DNA of 56,856 nt, from positions 1 through 56,856 of the forward strand of contig CALJFZ010000051.1 in NCBI GenBank assembly GCA_938074325.1, given 5' to 3'. Source of the stretch: an uncultured Flavobacteriales bacterium (GTDB lineage Bacteria; Bacteroidota; Bacteroidia; Flavobacteriales_D; Sanyastnellaceae). Numbering within the stretch: the stretch's first letter is position 1; each line of letters starts with the position of its first letter. Both the position numbers and the translations under genes were made by a program. The notes beneath the pieces are model-generated. The model was not told where the DNA came from. It worked only from the letters and a program-made list of their open reading frames with translations, and ran no database searches. Shown here in pieces: positions 33,691 through 43,300 of the stretch.

Positions 33691-33773
33691 AGGTCATGGA
33701 ACGATAAGTTCTTGGAGGACCTAGTTGTGAATCGTAGTGAAGCATCTGCAACGGCGGATGCTTCATTTTTTTT
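33691..33773 (+). ncRNA. Candidate short RNA or transcription attenuator leader
   Basis: Between the promoter at 33656-33686 and an intrinsic terminator at 33739-33773 lies about 80 nt with no open frame of note. The 5' end folds: AGGTC (33691-33695) pairs with GACCT (33718-33722), enclosing GAAC (33699-33702) and GTTC (33708-33711) around GATAA. No plus-strand gene ends upstream. It is either a standalone small RNA or the attenuated leader of the SRPBCC gene at 33822, which has no promoter of its own that I can see. No known family is recognised. Confidence 0.55.
33739..33773 (+). terminator. Intrinsic terminator
   Basis: GAAGCATCTGC (33739-33749) pairs with GCGGATGCTTC (33754-33764) in an 11-bp stem with one G-U pair and an AACG loop, followed by A and eight T (33766-33773). 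There is no T-run on the other strand, so it acts on plus-strand transcripts. Confidence 0.8.
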
Positions 33774-33821
33774 GCGCCTTTTTTCGCTGAACATTTCCAG
33801 CGGAACCTCAGTTGTTGGGAT

Positions 33822-34286
33822 ATGAAATTGCATCGATTGGAAACGCAGCAATGGCTCCCTTTAAGCCTGCAGGACGCGTGGGACTTTTTCAGCATCCCTG
33901 AAAATTTGGACCGAATCACGCCACCGGATATGTCTTTCGAAATTTTGGCCGGAGCTGGGGAACGAACCTTTGCTGGACAGATCATTTCGTACAAAATCCG
34001 TCCGCTTCTGAATATCCCCATGAGATGGGTTACCGAAATTACCCAGGTAAAAGAAGGCGTATACTTCATTGATGAGCAACGTTTTGGTCCGTATAAATTT
34101 TGGCACCACGTGCACAAGTTTACCGAAAAGGATGGCGGCGTCTTGATGGAGGATACCTTGCACTATGCCCTGCCCGGTGGGCTTCTTGGCGAAATCGGTG
34201 GCGGATTTGTTCACAAAAAAGTGCGGGGCATTTTCGAGTTCAGAGAAGAAGAGCTGAACCGAATCTTTCCACCAGCTACCAAATAA
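33822..34286 (+). CDS. SRPBCC/START-fold protein
   Basis: 154 residues with no signal peptide. It fits the SRPBCC (Bet v1-like) superfamily: LPLSLQDAWDFFSIPENLDRITPP at the start, then TFAGQIISYKI, the MRWVTEITQVKEGVYFIDEQ strand pair, GPYKFWHHVHKF and a long C-terminal helix GGGFVHKKVRGIFEFREEEL. The fold binds small hydrophobic ligands or lipids; the ligand is unknown. The start codon lies 48 bp after an intrinsic terminator and no promoter is visible between, so expression may depend on read-through. Confidence 0.85.
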   Translation: MKLHRLETQQWLPLSLQDAWDFFSIPENLDRITPPDMSFEILAGAGERTFAGQIISYKIRPLLNIPMRWVTEITQVKEGVYFIDEQRFGPYKFWHHVHKFTEKDGGVLMEDTLHYALPGGLLGEIGGGFVHKKVRGIFEFREEELNRIFPPATK

Positions 34287-34289
34287 TCG

Positions 34290-34754
34290 CTAGTGGCAAA
34301 GCACGTTGGCTGCCCAGGCTGCCATCAATAAATTCGGTTTGGCTTTTGCTTCGAAGCCGAGCGAGGCAATGTAGCCTGCTGAGGCACTGATAAGCTTATG
34401 CGATGGGTATTGGGGGTCGGAATTGAAGTCCAAATCAATTTGTCCCACCCGAATGTTGCACTCTTCCAGGATGAGGTTGGCCAACGCCACGCTTCGTTCG
34501 GTTTCACCCCAGAGTTTGGTCCATAAATCGGTGATTTTAGGTACCCGTTCCTTTCGGTAGATGACATGCGCCCCATTGTTGGGGAAACGGAACACGACGG
34601 TCGTGACGTAGACGGTGTAACGCTTGTAATTCTGGCTGTCGCACCCCACATGGATTTCCAGACTCCGTTCGCTGCACATGCTAGCTATGTAGTCACACAC
34701 GTCGTGATCTACGTGGCCTCCCATGACTTTGAATTGCCGATCTTTTGGATGCAT
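34290..34754 (-). CDS. YkuK-like (DUF458) RNase H-fold protein
   Basis: 154 residues. LEIHVGCDSQNYKRYTVYVTTVVFRFP gives the first strands with the first acidic residue, and VGQIDLDFNSDPQYPSHKLISASAGYIASLGFEAKAKP matches the DUF458/YkuK family, placed in the RNase H-like superfamily (PF04308). A nuclease role is possible but unproven. Expressed alone on the minus strand; TAACTTGA lies 4 bases before the ATG. It converges on the SRPBCC gene with a 3-bp gap. Confidence 0.85.
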   Translation of the reverse strand: MHPKDRQFKVMGGHVDHDVCDYIASMCSERSLEIHVGCDSQNYKRYTVYVTTVVFRFPNNGAHVIYRKERVPKITDLWTKLWGETERSVALANLILEECNIRVGQIDLDFNSDPQYPSHKLISASAGYIASLGFEAKAKPNLLMAAWAANVLCH

Positions 34755-34778
34755 GACCTCAAGTTAGATGCCAAAAAG

Positions 34779-34814
34779 AAGGGCAGAAAACTTCCTCAGA
34801 AATTCTCTGCCCTT
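34779..34814 (-). terminator. Intrinsic terminator after the metalloprotease gene
   Basis: AAGGGCAGA and TCTGCCCTT form a perfect 9-bp stem (34779-34787 with 34806-34814) with an 18-base loop. On the minus strand it is followed by CTTTTTGG, so it would end the metalloprotease transcript. The plus-strand side is also T-rich (CCCTTTTTCTT). Confidence 0.6.
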
Positions 34815-34854
34815 TTTCTTCACACCTTTTTCACAAAGGCAAGAAGTCGTGTGC

Positions 34855-37467
34855 TCAGGATTCCAAAGCCTTCTCGATCAAGAACAAGACGTGCCCGCGG
34901 TGTGCCCGCGTGAGGCCATCAGGCGAAGCGGCGTTTCGCTGGCTGCGCTGAATGTCCTTGAGGGTGGCCAAAGCCATGGTTTGTGCGACGGTATCGTACT
35001 TTTTCGAGGGATCCAATACGGTGATCAATCGCTTGACGTATTCGATTTGAAGCTGTTGGCGTACGGTGTTCACTGAGCTGCGCAAATCTGCCTTGAAAAT
35101 CGCATCGGTGAGGTCGTCCATGTACTCATCCAATCGGTAGGTATTTCCATAAGCTGTGGCATCCGTGATGCGCTGCAGTACGCGGGGGTGCAAGAGGTGG
35201 TTCAATGCATTTTTCTGTGCACCGATGATACGGGCATGGATCTTGGGATCTTCAGGCTGTGCAAAAAATCCGAAGCCGCGTCGCTGGCTTTGCAGGTACC
35301 CGTATGCCGACTCAGCTGCGTCGAAGGCGTTGGGCGCAAAAGCATACTTCTGCAGGGCTTTCATCGCCGCTACCTGATCTGACTCGGCCACTGGTTGCAA
35401 TGGAGCTTCTGTTTGCTGGGAAGGGTGCGCTCGGTTGTACCGCACACCGCCAATTTGCCGCGTCATCACACCGAGCTGGGTAATGTACTCGCCGGTCAAG
35501 GTGAGGTAGGCACGACGCACTTCGTGGTAGCTCTGTTGGTCCTCGCCGCCGTATTCTGCCACCACCGCAGGGAGCAACTCATTGACCAGTTCGCACCGTT
35601 CACTGGCGTAGGCCACGGGATCGCTGGACAGGTCGTAGATGTTTACATCGGGATTCATTCCGCCGCCTGGACGGCGCATATCATCCGCATCGTTACCGAA
35701 CATCAAATCTGGATCGGTGGACCGGCGCAGAATGCCTTCCAACCGTGTGCTTTCCGCGTCGGTATCTTCCAATCCCACAGAGTAGCCGTATTCGATGACC
35801 CATTTGTCATAGGGACCTGGAGCGTCGTCGAAGAACTTGGTTTGGTCCTCTTTATTGCGGGCAAAGTTGATGCTGGGGTAGTCCATGACGCTGTTGGACA
35901 TGCCTTTTGCATTCACAGCTTCGGCGTCCTTCAGGGCCTCGGGCGTTTGCATGGTGGAGCCGGCCATGTTGTGGCTGAGGCCCAAGGTGTGACCCACTTC
36001 GTGCAACACCAGTCGGTGCAGTGTCTCACGGGTGAATTTTTCTTGTTCATCCGAACCAAAAGAGCGCGCGCGCAATGCGGCCAAACCGAAGAGGGTCTGC
36101 TGCGCGTGAACGCTGCCCGCATCGCAGCGATGCATCCATTCGGCATACCGCGCTCGAGAGCTCTCGGTGTCCGCGTCTGACGCCTCGTCCATGCTGTCGT
36201 AGCCGGCATTCTGGAACACCTCCGAACGCCAGAGGCGACCGGTCATTCCGCTCCATTCCAACATGATGTCTGCCCCCAAGATTTCTCCGGTGCGTGGGTT
36301 GACGAAGCTTGGCCCGTAGCCGCTGTAGCGTGGGCTAGGGGAGGAGGTCCAACGCAATACATTGTACCGAATGTCGCCTGCATCCCAATCCGCCGTATCG
36401 GGTTGAATCTTGACCTGCACGGCATTGATGAAGCCGAGGGGTTCAAATGCTTGGTTCCATTTTTCGACACCCGTCTGGATGTACTCTCGGAATTCATAAG
36501 GAGTGGTGTTTTCGATCCACCAGGTGATGGGCTTCACCGGCTCTGACATGGCCGCATCTGGATCTATCTTTTCGAGCCTCCATCGGTGGATCATGTCCTT
36601 CCATGGGGTGGAGGACGTGGAGGTCATGTGCTCGGTTTGGGTGGTGAAGTAGCCCACCCGAGGATCGTCGGCGCGGGGGGTAAAGCCTTCCTCCGGCATG
36701 TTCAGCAAAGTGTGCTGGTAGCGCACGGTGATGAATCGAGCGTCTTCAAGTGCAGCCCCGCCGGTTTTGGGAGCGGGGTTGTCGTAGACGTAGTCGACCA
36801 CGACTTCCGTGTTCTCCGGATAATTATTGATGCGGTGGATCTTTGTCTTGTCGCGTGAGAGCTTACCCAACACCGATTCACCGGGCCGTCGTGCAGGTCG
36901 CTTGACCATTTCGACGTCCTCCCGAAGAAAGAGAGCGTCGCCGGAAATGAGGTGGACCGTTTTGCTCGAATCTTGCCCTTCGATTTTCAGGCTCGCGAGG
37001 ATGGGGGTGTTGATGTTGGCATCGGCTGCTTTGGCCAACGGCGAGTCCGCATCGAAGTAATAATTTGTGTTCTCCGCGTGGAGCTCAATGCGGTCGTAAT
37101 GCCGATGAAACGAAATGACCTTGCTGTTGCGGTAACTGCCGCGTGTAAATCCGGACTCTGCAACTCCGTCATCGATGACAGAGAAGTAGATGAACTCCTG
37201 TTCCAACATCGAGTCCGGAATGGCGAGGTAACTCGTGCCTTTGACGCTGTCTGTGTACAACGTAAACAGGCCCTCAAGCTGAGCACAGTCCTTGGTGACG
37301 TCATCAATGGATTTGATGGCATCCTTATCCGGGCGTCCTTTTGGGGCTTCGGTGGGTCCTTTCTTTTTGGATTTTTTCCCGCGCTGGGCGTGGGCATCTG
37401 TGGCGTTGATTCCGGCCATGAGTCCAACAAAGACCAAGGCCAAAGCGGGAATTGCAAACTTCCTCAT
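34855..37467 (-). CDS. Large secreted zinc metalloprotease (DUF5117/DUF5118/DUF4953 type)
   Basis: 870 residues. Signal peptide FAIPALALVFVGLMAGINATDAHA. The zinc site is HEVGHTLGLSHN (HExxHxxGxxH, about residue 489), of the metzincin type. The N-terminal DUF5118 and DUF5117 regions (QLEGLFTLYTDSVKGTSYLAIP; GSYRNSKVISFHRHYDRIELHA) and the C-terminal DUF4953-like region mark the Bacteroidota zinc-dependent metalloprotease family. It probably degrades proteins outside the inner membrane; substrates are unknown. TATCTTGA (37500-37507, minus) upstream is a weak promoter candidate. It stands alone with its own terminator. Confidence 0.92.
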   Translation of the reverse strand: MRKFAIPALALVFVGLMAGINATDAHAQRGKKSKKKGPTEAPKGRPDKDAIKSIDDVTKDCAQLEGLFTLYTDSVKGTSYLAIPDSMLEQEFIYFSVIDDGVAESGFTRGSYRNSKVISFHRHYDRIELHAENTNYYFDADSPLAKAADANINTPILASLKIEGQDSSKTVHLISGDALFLREDVEMVKRPARRPGESVLGKLSRDKTKIHRINNYPENTEVVVDYVYDNPAPKTGGAALEDARFITVRYQHTLLNMPEEGFTPRADDPRVGYFTTQTEHMTSTSSTPWKDMIHRWRLEKIDPDAAMSEPVKPITWWIENTTPYEFREYIQTGVEKWNQAFEPLGFINAVQVKIQPDTADWDAGDIRYNVLRWTSSPSPRYSGYGPSFVNPRTGEILGADIMLEWSGMTGRLWRSEVFQNAGYDSMDEASDADTESSRARYAEWMHRCDAGSVHAQQTLFGLAALRARSFGSDEQEKFTRETLHRLVLHEVGHTLGLSHNMAGSTMQTPEALKDAEAVNAKGMSNSVMDYPSINFARNKEDQTKFFDDAPGPYDKWVIEYGYSVGLEDTDAESTRLEGILRRSTDPDLMFGNDADDMRRPGGGMNPDVNIYDLSSDPVAYASERCELVNELLPAVVAEYGGEDQQSYHEVRRAYLTLTGEYITQLGVMTRQIGGVRYNRAHPSQQTEAPLQPVAESDQVAAMKALQKYAFAPNAFDAAESAYGYLQSQRRGFGFFAQPEDPKIHARIIGAQKNALNHLLHPRVLQRITDATAYGNTYRLDEYMDDLTDAIFKADLRSSVNTVRQQLQIEYVKRLITVLDPSKKYDTVAQTMALATLKDIQRSQRNAASPDGLTRAHRGHVLFLIEKALES

Positions 37468-37529
37468 TTGGTTTTCAAGTGTTTTTCAGGTCAATGCCCT
37501 CAAGATAGGGGCAATTGATGAAAAACGGA

Positions 37530-38279
37530 TTACTTGAACCCCCTGTCAGACTTGATTTGCTCGTAGGCGGTTTGAATCGCATCAAATCGTTCTCGGGCCT
37601 GCCTGCGGTGCGCCTCCCCGAGGTCCAATACCTTGTCCGGATGAAATTTCACGGCCAATTTGCGGTAGGCCTTTTTCACCTCCGCGTCCGTAGCGTTCGA
37701 TGCGATTTCAAGCACTTTATAGGGGTCTGGTGCGCCCGCTTGGAAAAGCTCCTCTATGCTGGCGAGGTCGCCTGCGGAAATCGTCATCCACCGGGCAATT
37801 TGTCGGATGACTTGAATCTCATTGGTGTGAATCTGCCCGTCTGATTTGGCAATGCCATACAGGTATTGGATCAGAAGTCGCCGCTTGGCCACGTCCATGT
37901 TGCGGCGGATTTGTTCCGCAACTTCCCGTGTGTTGATGGGCTGTTTGAGCACATCCCTCAACATGAGCGTGAGCTGCTCAGATTGCCGCTCACCGAAATT
38001 CTTGCGCAGGAATTCACGGACAAAATCGAGCTCCGATTTGAGAACCCGATCGTCGGCTCTCATCACGGCTGCACTCAGCACCAACAGGGCCAGGCTGAAA
38101 TCACCTGGACGGGTGGAAGTTCGTGGACGGGCCTGGGCTCGGTTGTAAGCGGACGTTCCTTCTACGGACAACGTGTTGTCCGAGAACATCTTGCCAAATG
38201 TGAATCCGAGGATGCCACCGATCGGACCACCCAAGGCCCAACCGATGGCTCCTCCAATCCATGCGCCGTACTTGCTCAC
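37530..38279 (-). CDS. TerB-DnaJ domain protein, DjlA-like co-chaperone
   Basis: 249 residues from a GTG at 38279. A glycine-rich hydrophobic N-terminus (GAWIGGAIGWALGGPIGGILG) could associate with membranes. The middle (FSLALLVLSAAVMRADDRVLKSELDFVREFL) is TerB-like, and the C-terminal 65 residues are a J domain with the HPD motif in KFHPDKV. This is the layout of DjlA. It follows htpG directly, with a 4-base GTGA overlap, so the two chaperone-related genes are translationally coupled. Confidence 0.9.
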   Translation of the reverse strand: MSKYGAWIGGAIGWALGGPIGGILGFTFGKMFSDNTLSVEGTSAYNRAQARPRTSTRPGDFSLALLVLSAAVMRADDRVLKSELDFVREFLRKNFGERQSEQLTLMLRDVLKQPINTREVAEQIRRNMDVAKRRLLIQYLYGIAKSDGQIHTNEIQVIRQIARWMTISAGDLASIEELFQAGAPDPYKVLEIASNATDAEVKKAYRKLAVKFHPDKVLDLGEAHRRQARERFDAIQTAYEQIKSDRGFK

Positions 38280-40174
38280 GCGAGTTCGGCGTACCCCTTC
38301 TCGATGAAGGATGTCAATTCTTCGCCTTCCAGCAATCCTTGGGACAGCCGTGCCAAATCGCCGGCTTTTTTCGCCATCGCTTTCCGGGCCTCATCGTTGG
38401 TTTCCTCGAGGATTTTCTGCACCAACGGGTGGTTCGCATTGACGGCTACATCGTAGCTGTCGGGCATGTTGCCGAACATCTGGAATCCGCCGCCGCCAAC
38501 GGCTTGCTGCTCCTTCATGCGGCGCATGAATTCCGACCGCGTGATGGTCAAGGGCGCTGCGGTGGGAGACATCGCGACAAACTTGACTTTGTACGATTCA
38601 CCGGGGAAGGCACTCTCAATCACGGGCTTTACGGCCTCCTCCTGCTTTTCATCCAAAGCGCTTGTGGCGGACTCTTCGGTTTCAATGAGGTTGTCGATTA
38701 CGTCGGAGTCCACACGCTTGAACTGGACGTCTGGGTAGGCCTCTTCGAGTTTTTGCACCATGTGCGAAGCGAGCGGCCCTTCCATCGCCAACACCTTGTA
38801 GCCTCGCTCCAACGCAGGGGCGATGAATCCATGCTGATTGGTGGCATCTGCCGTGTATGGAAGGATGATCTTGCCATTTTTATCCTTCTGGGTTTCTCCC
38901 ACGGATTCAATCAGTTCTTCATACGTCATGCAAGCTCCAGAGGTGTCTTTGAAGAGCATGAACTTCTTCGCACGCTCCATAAATTTCTCATCGGTGAGCA
39001 TGCCGTATTCGATGAAGATGCGCAAGTCATCCCATTGCGCCGCGAACGATTCGCGGTCTTTCTTGAACATGGAGTTCAATTTGTCCGAGACCTTCTTGGA
39101 GATGTGGCCGCTGATTTTCTTCACATTGGCATCCTCTTGCAGGTAAGAACGGCTTACGTTCAATGGGATGTCCGGCGAGTCAATGACCCCGTGGAGCAGC
39201 GTTAAGAAATCGGGTACGATGTTTTCGACGTTGTCCGTAATGAAGACTTGGTTCGAGTAGAGGTGAATCTTGTCACGTCGTAATTCCATTTCCTTCTTCA
39301 ACTGCGGGAAGTAGAGGATTCCAGTCAAGTTGAACGGGAAGTCCACGTTCAGGTGGATGTGGAAGAGCGGATCTTCGAAGTTCATCGGATAGAGATCCTT
39401 GTAGAACTCTGCATAGTCTTCGTCTTTCAAATCGGCTGGAGCCTTGCTCCAAAGCGGTGCTGTGGCATTGACCACGCGCGGCACCTTCGATTCAATCTTC
39501 TTGACGTTTCCGTTTTCGTCCTTTTCACCGCTGGGATCGTCGTTCCATTCCGAGCGTGTGCCGTGGATGATTTCGACCGGCATGAACTTGCAGTACTTGG
39601 TAAGGATCCCCTGAATGCGGGCATCTTCCAAGAATTCGGTGCTATCATCCGCGATGTGCAGGATGATGTCTGTGCCGCGTTCTGCCTTCTCAACCGGATC
39701 AATGGAGTAGGCAGGCGAACCGTCGCAACTCCATTTGACCGGAGTAGCGTCTTCTCGCTGACTCCACGTGATAATGTCCACGTGCTTCGCCACCATGAAG
39801 GCCGAGTAGAAGCCCAACCCGAAGTGACCAATGATGGCCGTCTTGGCTTCCTCGCCCTGGTATTTATCGAGGAACTCCGTTGCTCCTGAGAATGCAATTT
39901 GGTTGATGTACTTGTTGACTTCCTCTTCGGTCATGCCGATGCCGCGGTCACGGATGGTGAGGGTTTTAGCTTCCTCGTCCCGAATGACCTCGATGGAGGT
40001 ATTGCCTTCGACGGACGGGACCTCTCCAAGCTTCGCAAGGGTCTTGCGCTTTTGGGTCGCATCTACCGCGTTGGATACCAACTCCCGCAAGAAGATCTCG
40101 TGATCGCTGTACAGGAATTTTTTGATGATTGGAAAAATGTTTTCCGTTTGGACATTGATGTTTCCAGTTGCCAT
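38276..40174 (-). CDS. htpG: Hsp90-family molecular chaperone HtpG
   Basis: 632 residues. The GHKL ATPase domain shows ELVSNAVDATQKRK (N-box), DRGIGMTEEEVNKYI (G1), and IGHFGLGFYSAFMV (G2). The middle domain carries SRSYLQEDANVKKI, and the C-terminal dimerisation domain ends the protein. It assists folding of client proteins in the cytoplasm. It leads an operon with the DjlA-like gene. The upstream region (40175-40321) has a paired ATTCTG repeat described separately but no exact -7 box. Confidence 0.97.
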   Translation of the reverse strand: MATGNINVQTENIFPIIKKFLYSDHEIFLRELVSNAVDATQKRKTLAKLGEVPSVEGNTSIEVIRDEEAKTLTIRDRGIGMTEEEVNKYINQIAFSGATEFLDKYQGEEAKTAIIGHFGLGFYSAFMVAKHVDIITWSQREDATPVKWSCDGSPAYSIDPVEKAERGTDIILHIADDSTEFLEDARIQGILTKYCKFMPVEIIHGTRSEWNDDPSGEKDENGNVKKIESKVPRVVNATAPLWSKAPADLKDEDYAEFYKDLYPMNFEDPLFHIHLNVDFPFNLTGILYFPQLKKEMELRRDKIHLYSNQVFITDNVENIVPDFLTLLHGVIDSPDIPLNVSRSYLQEDANVKKISGHISKKVSDKLNSMFKKDRESFAAQWDDLRIFIEYGMLTDEKFMERAKKFMLFKDTSGACMTYEELIESVGETQKDKNGKIILPYTADATNQHGFIAPALERGYKVLAMEGPLASHMVQKLEEAYPDVQFKRVDSDVIDNLIETEESATSALDEKQEEAVKPVIESAFPGESYKVKFVAMSPTAAPLTITRSEFMRRMKEQQAVGGGGFQMFGNMPDSYDVAVNANHPLVQKILEETNDEARKAMAKKAGDLARLSQGLLEGEELTSFIEKGYAELA

Positions 40175-40235
40175 AGTAATCGATTTGTTTGCATCTATTA
40201 ATCAATCACCGAGCCAAGGCCTTTTTGGACTCAAA

Positions 40236-40249
40236 ATTCTGCCATTCTG
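40236..40249 (-). promoter_or_regulatory. Direct repeat upstream of htpG
   Basis: On the minus strand CAGAAT is repeated 2 bases apart (40249-40244 and 40241-40236). It lies about 62-75 bp before the htpG ATG and could be a heat-shock regulator site. No named family can be given. Confidence 0.35.
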
Positions 40250-40315
40250 ACCCGTTGAGGCGTCGTTCGTGCATTCAGAAGCGACGGGTTGTCATACCCT
40301 TTTCATTCGAACCGT

Positions 40316-40323
40316 TAACTTAT
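40316..40323 (+). promoter_or_regulatory. Weak -7-like box for the large T9SS gene
   Basis: TAACTTAT matches TAnnTT only. It overlaps the ATG at 40322 and would place the start of transcription near 40328, so translation would begin at the ATG at 40352. Confidence 0.3.
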
Positions 40324-40351
40324 GCCTCGAAACCCTGCCAAATTTGTCAAG

Positions 40352-43300
40352 ATGAACCCATCGTTCCGTATTGCGTTTGCCCTTTCGTTTTTGCTGCTCG
40401 TAGCACAATCTCCCGCCCAGATAGCCCCTGCTGACGATCCGGATTGGTCCGTATTGATGCAGGCTGAGGATGCTTCACCGTCCGAAATTCGCACCTTGTT
40501 TGAGTCGCATTGGGACGGACGAGAGCGGGTCAAAGGGTCCGGATACAAGCAAGTGGAGCGGTGGTTGCACCTCATGGAAACGAGAACCGACGATGAAGGG
40601 CATGCATTGAACAGCACGCACACGGTTGAGGCGCACCGTCAGATCCAGCAATGGCGCGATCATGGGAGGTCCTTAGAGGGGAACTGGCAAGTTTGTGGCC
40701 CCACATTGGATGACATTACAACCCGCGACAACATCCGTGGAGTAGGCCGTATGAACGCCCTCGCTTTCCACCCGGAGAACCCGGACGTGATTTTTGCAGG
40801 AGCACCTGCGGGTGGCCTGTGGCGTTCGTATGACGGCGGAGCCAATTGGGAGACGAACACGGATGACTTTCCCACACTGGGCGTCAGTGCCATCGCATTT
40901 GCCGCGTCCGACCCGAACATTGTTTACATTGGGACAGGTGACCGAGACGCTTCGGACAGCCCCGGCATGGGCGTAATGAAATCCACCGATGGCGGATTGA
41001 CCTGGGCGTTTGCGAACGCTTCGATCAGTGGCTATGTCGTAGGAGACTTGGCAGTGCACCCTGCAAACGCCGACCAAGTTGTCGCAGCGACTAGCAGTGG
41101 GATTTACAAAACAACGGATGGCGGTGCCACGTGGGTGCAGATGTCCAATAACACGCAGAACTACAAAGACATAGCGGTGCATCCGACCAACCCGGACATC
41201 ATCTATTGCACCGGTCAAGGCCGGTTTTGGCGCAGTGAGGATGCCGGAGAAAACTGGGATTACATTAACGATGGCATTGTGCCCAGCACCCGGATGGTGA
41301 TTGCTGTTACGCCGGCGGCACCAGACAATGTCTACGTGCTGTCGACAGGTACCTATGAATACCGCGCCTTCTACAAATCGGAAGATGCGGGGATGAACTT
41401 CATTGAAATGAGTGACAGCCCCAACATCATGGGGTGGAGTGCATCAGGAGACGGTGAGGGCGGACAAGCTTGGTACGACCTCGCCTTAGAGGCTGATCCC
41501 GTGGTGGTGGACCGTGTATACGCTGGGGGCATCCGCATGAAGCGTTCCGATGACGCGGGAGCTACATGGATTGACATCCAAGACAGTTACCTGCACGTGG
41601 ACCAGCACGCTCTGGTGGCCAATCCCCACACGGACGAGGTTTGGCTGGCCAATGATGGAGGTGTTTACCGTTACGCCAACAACACCCAATGGCAGGACAT
41701 GAGCCACGGCATCATCACCGGTGAGATTTACAAAATTGGCCAGAGCCCGTTTGATGGAAATCACGCCATGAACGGATACCAGGACAACGGTACTTACCTC
41801 TTCAATGGCGTACAGTGGGAGCGCGGCAGCGGCGGTGACGGTTTCGAGTGCATCTACGACCCCAACGATCCGGAGTGGTTCTTCTCCAGTTCTCAGTACG
41901 GACGGATTTACCGAACCGGACCGGGCATCCAGTCCCAGACCATTGTTGCCAATGGCACCTTGGGAATTGACGAAGGCGGCGCCTGGTCGACCCCGTTCAC
42001 GGTATCCAAAGAAGATTCGGAAACCATGTTTGTGGGGTTGCTCAATGTATGGCGGTCCATGAACGTAAAGCACGCGGTGAAAGACAGCATTGTTTGGGAA
42101 AAAATCAGCTCTGAACTCGGTGGAACCGACGCCAATACCATGCGGGTGGTGCACCGTGACCGCAACGCTGAAGACCGGTTGTATGCCACGGAAGCGAGCC
42201 GCAAGTTTTTCCGCTGTGACAATGCGCTCGCCGAGGTGGACAGCGTCGTATGGCACGATCTATCCAACAACCTCCCGCTCAGTGCGCAGCCCGTGCGCGC
42301 CATCGAGACAGCGGCAGGTGAAGACAGCACCGTTTATATCGCCTTCAATTACAAAGTCTGGAAGTCCACGGACATGGGTGGGGATTGGACTGAGCTTGAA
42401 GGAGATCTGCCGTCCTTGCCCATCAACACCTTGGCCTATGATACCACCGGTGCGGGAGGCTTGTACGCAGGCACCGACATGGGGGTGTATTACTGGAGCA
42501 ATTTGGACTCGACCTGGAAAGATTTCTCCAATGGTCTTCCGGCTACGGTTCGGGTGACGGAATTGGAATTGTATCCCGGAACCAGCGCCAACGACCCGCA
42601 GCGATTGCGTGCAGGAACGTACGGCCGGGGCATGTGGGAGTCCGATGTTTACGGGGATCCAGTTGGTTTCCCCGCCATCGCCTTCTTGGAACCTGCCGCG
42701 GGGGAGACTTCGATTTACGGGGAGGCGCAAGTCCAGCTTGCGTTTCGTCGCAACCTGCAGCCCGTCGAAATGACGGGCTTGACCGCGGACGACATCGCCG
42801 TTACGAATGCCACACTAACCGACCTTGTCCCGAATGCAGCGGGGTATGAGCTCACGGTGATTCCGGAAGCTTATGGTCCCATTGAATTGGTGGTTCCCGA
42901 CGGCATCGCCGTTGAGGTGGGAGGATTTGAATTGCCGAACCTCGGTTCTGACACCCTGCTTTTGGTGTACCACCCCGTGCCGTTGGATTTTGGGCCATTT
43001 GGTCCAGGTGGGGTTGGCAATGAAGAGGATTTGTCCATTTGGCTGCGTGCGGACAAAGGCCTTTTCAACGCACTCGGGGAGGAAGTTGGATTTGGAGAAT
43101 CCGTGGCCGAATGGCGCGATGTATTGTCAGGAAACTTCAATTCGGCCTCGCAAGAAAACGAAGATGCGACCCCGTTGGCCACAGCGGATGGATTGAACGG
43201 TCACCCAGCATTGAAGTTCGACGGTGAAAACGACTGCGTCATTGCACCGACCGTTGAAATGAAGCGGGACATCTCCGCATTCAGCATAGCAAGAGGTGCC

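Noticed and set aside
35395-36180. A 261-codon plus-strand frame
   Set aside because: Antisense to the metalloprotease zinc-site region; the protease frame is clearly real.
38261-39205. A 314-codon plus-strand frame
   Set aside because: Antisense to htpG, with no recognisable domain and an amino-acid mix typical of a shadow frame.
40201-40260. A sigma-54 promoter before htpG (TGGCAG...TTGAG, minus strand)
   Set aside because: The required GC at -12 is missing and no sigma-54 activator is nearby.
40286-40304. Terminator hairpin GGGT/ACCC with TTTT between htpG and the T9SS gene
   Set aside because: The stem is only 4 bp and no transcript is expected to end there.
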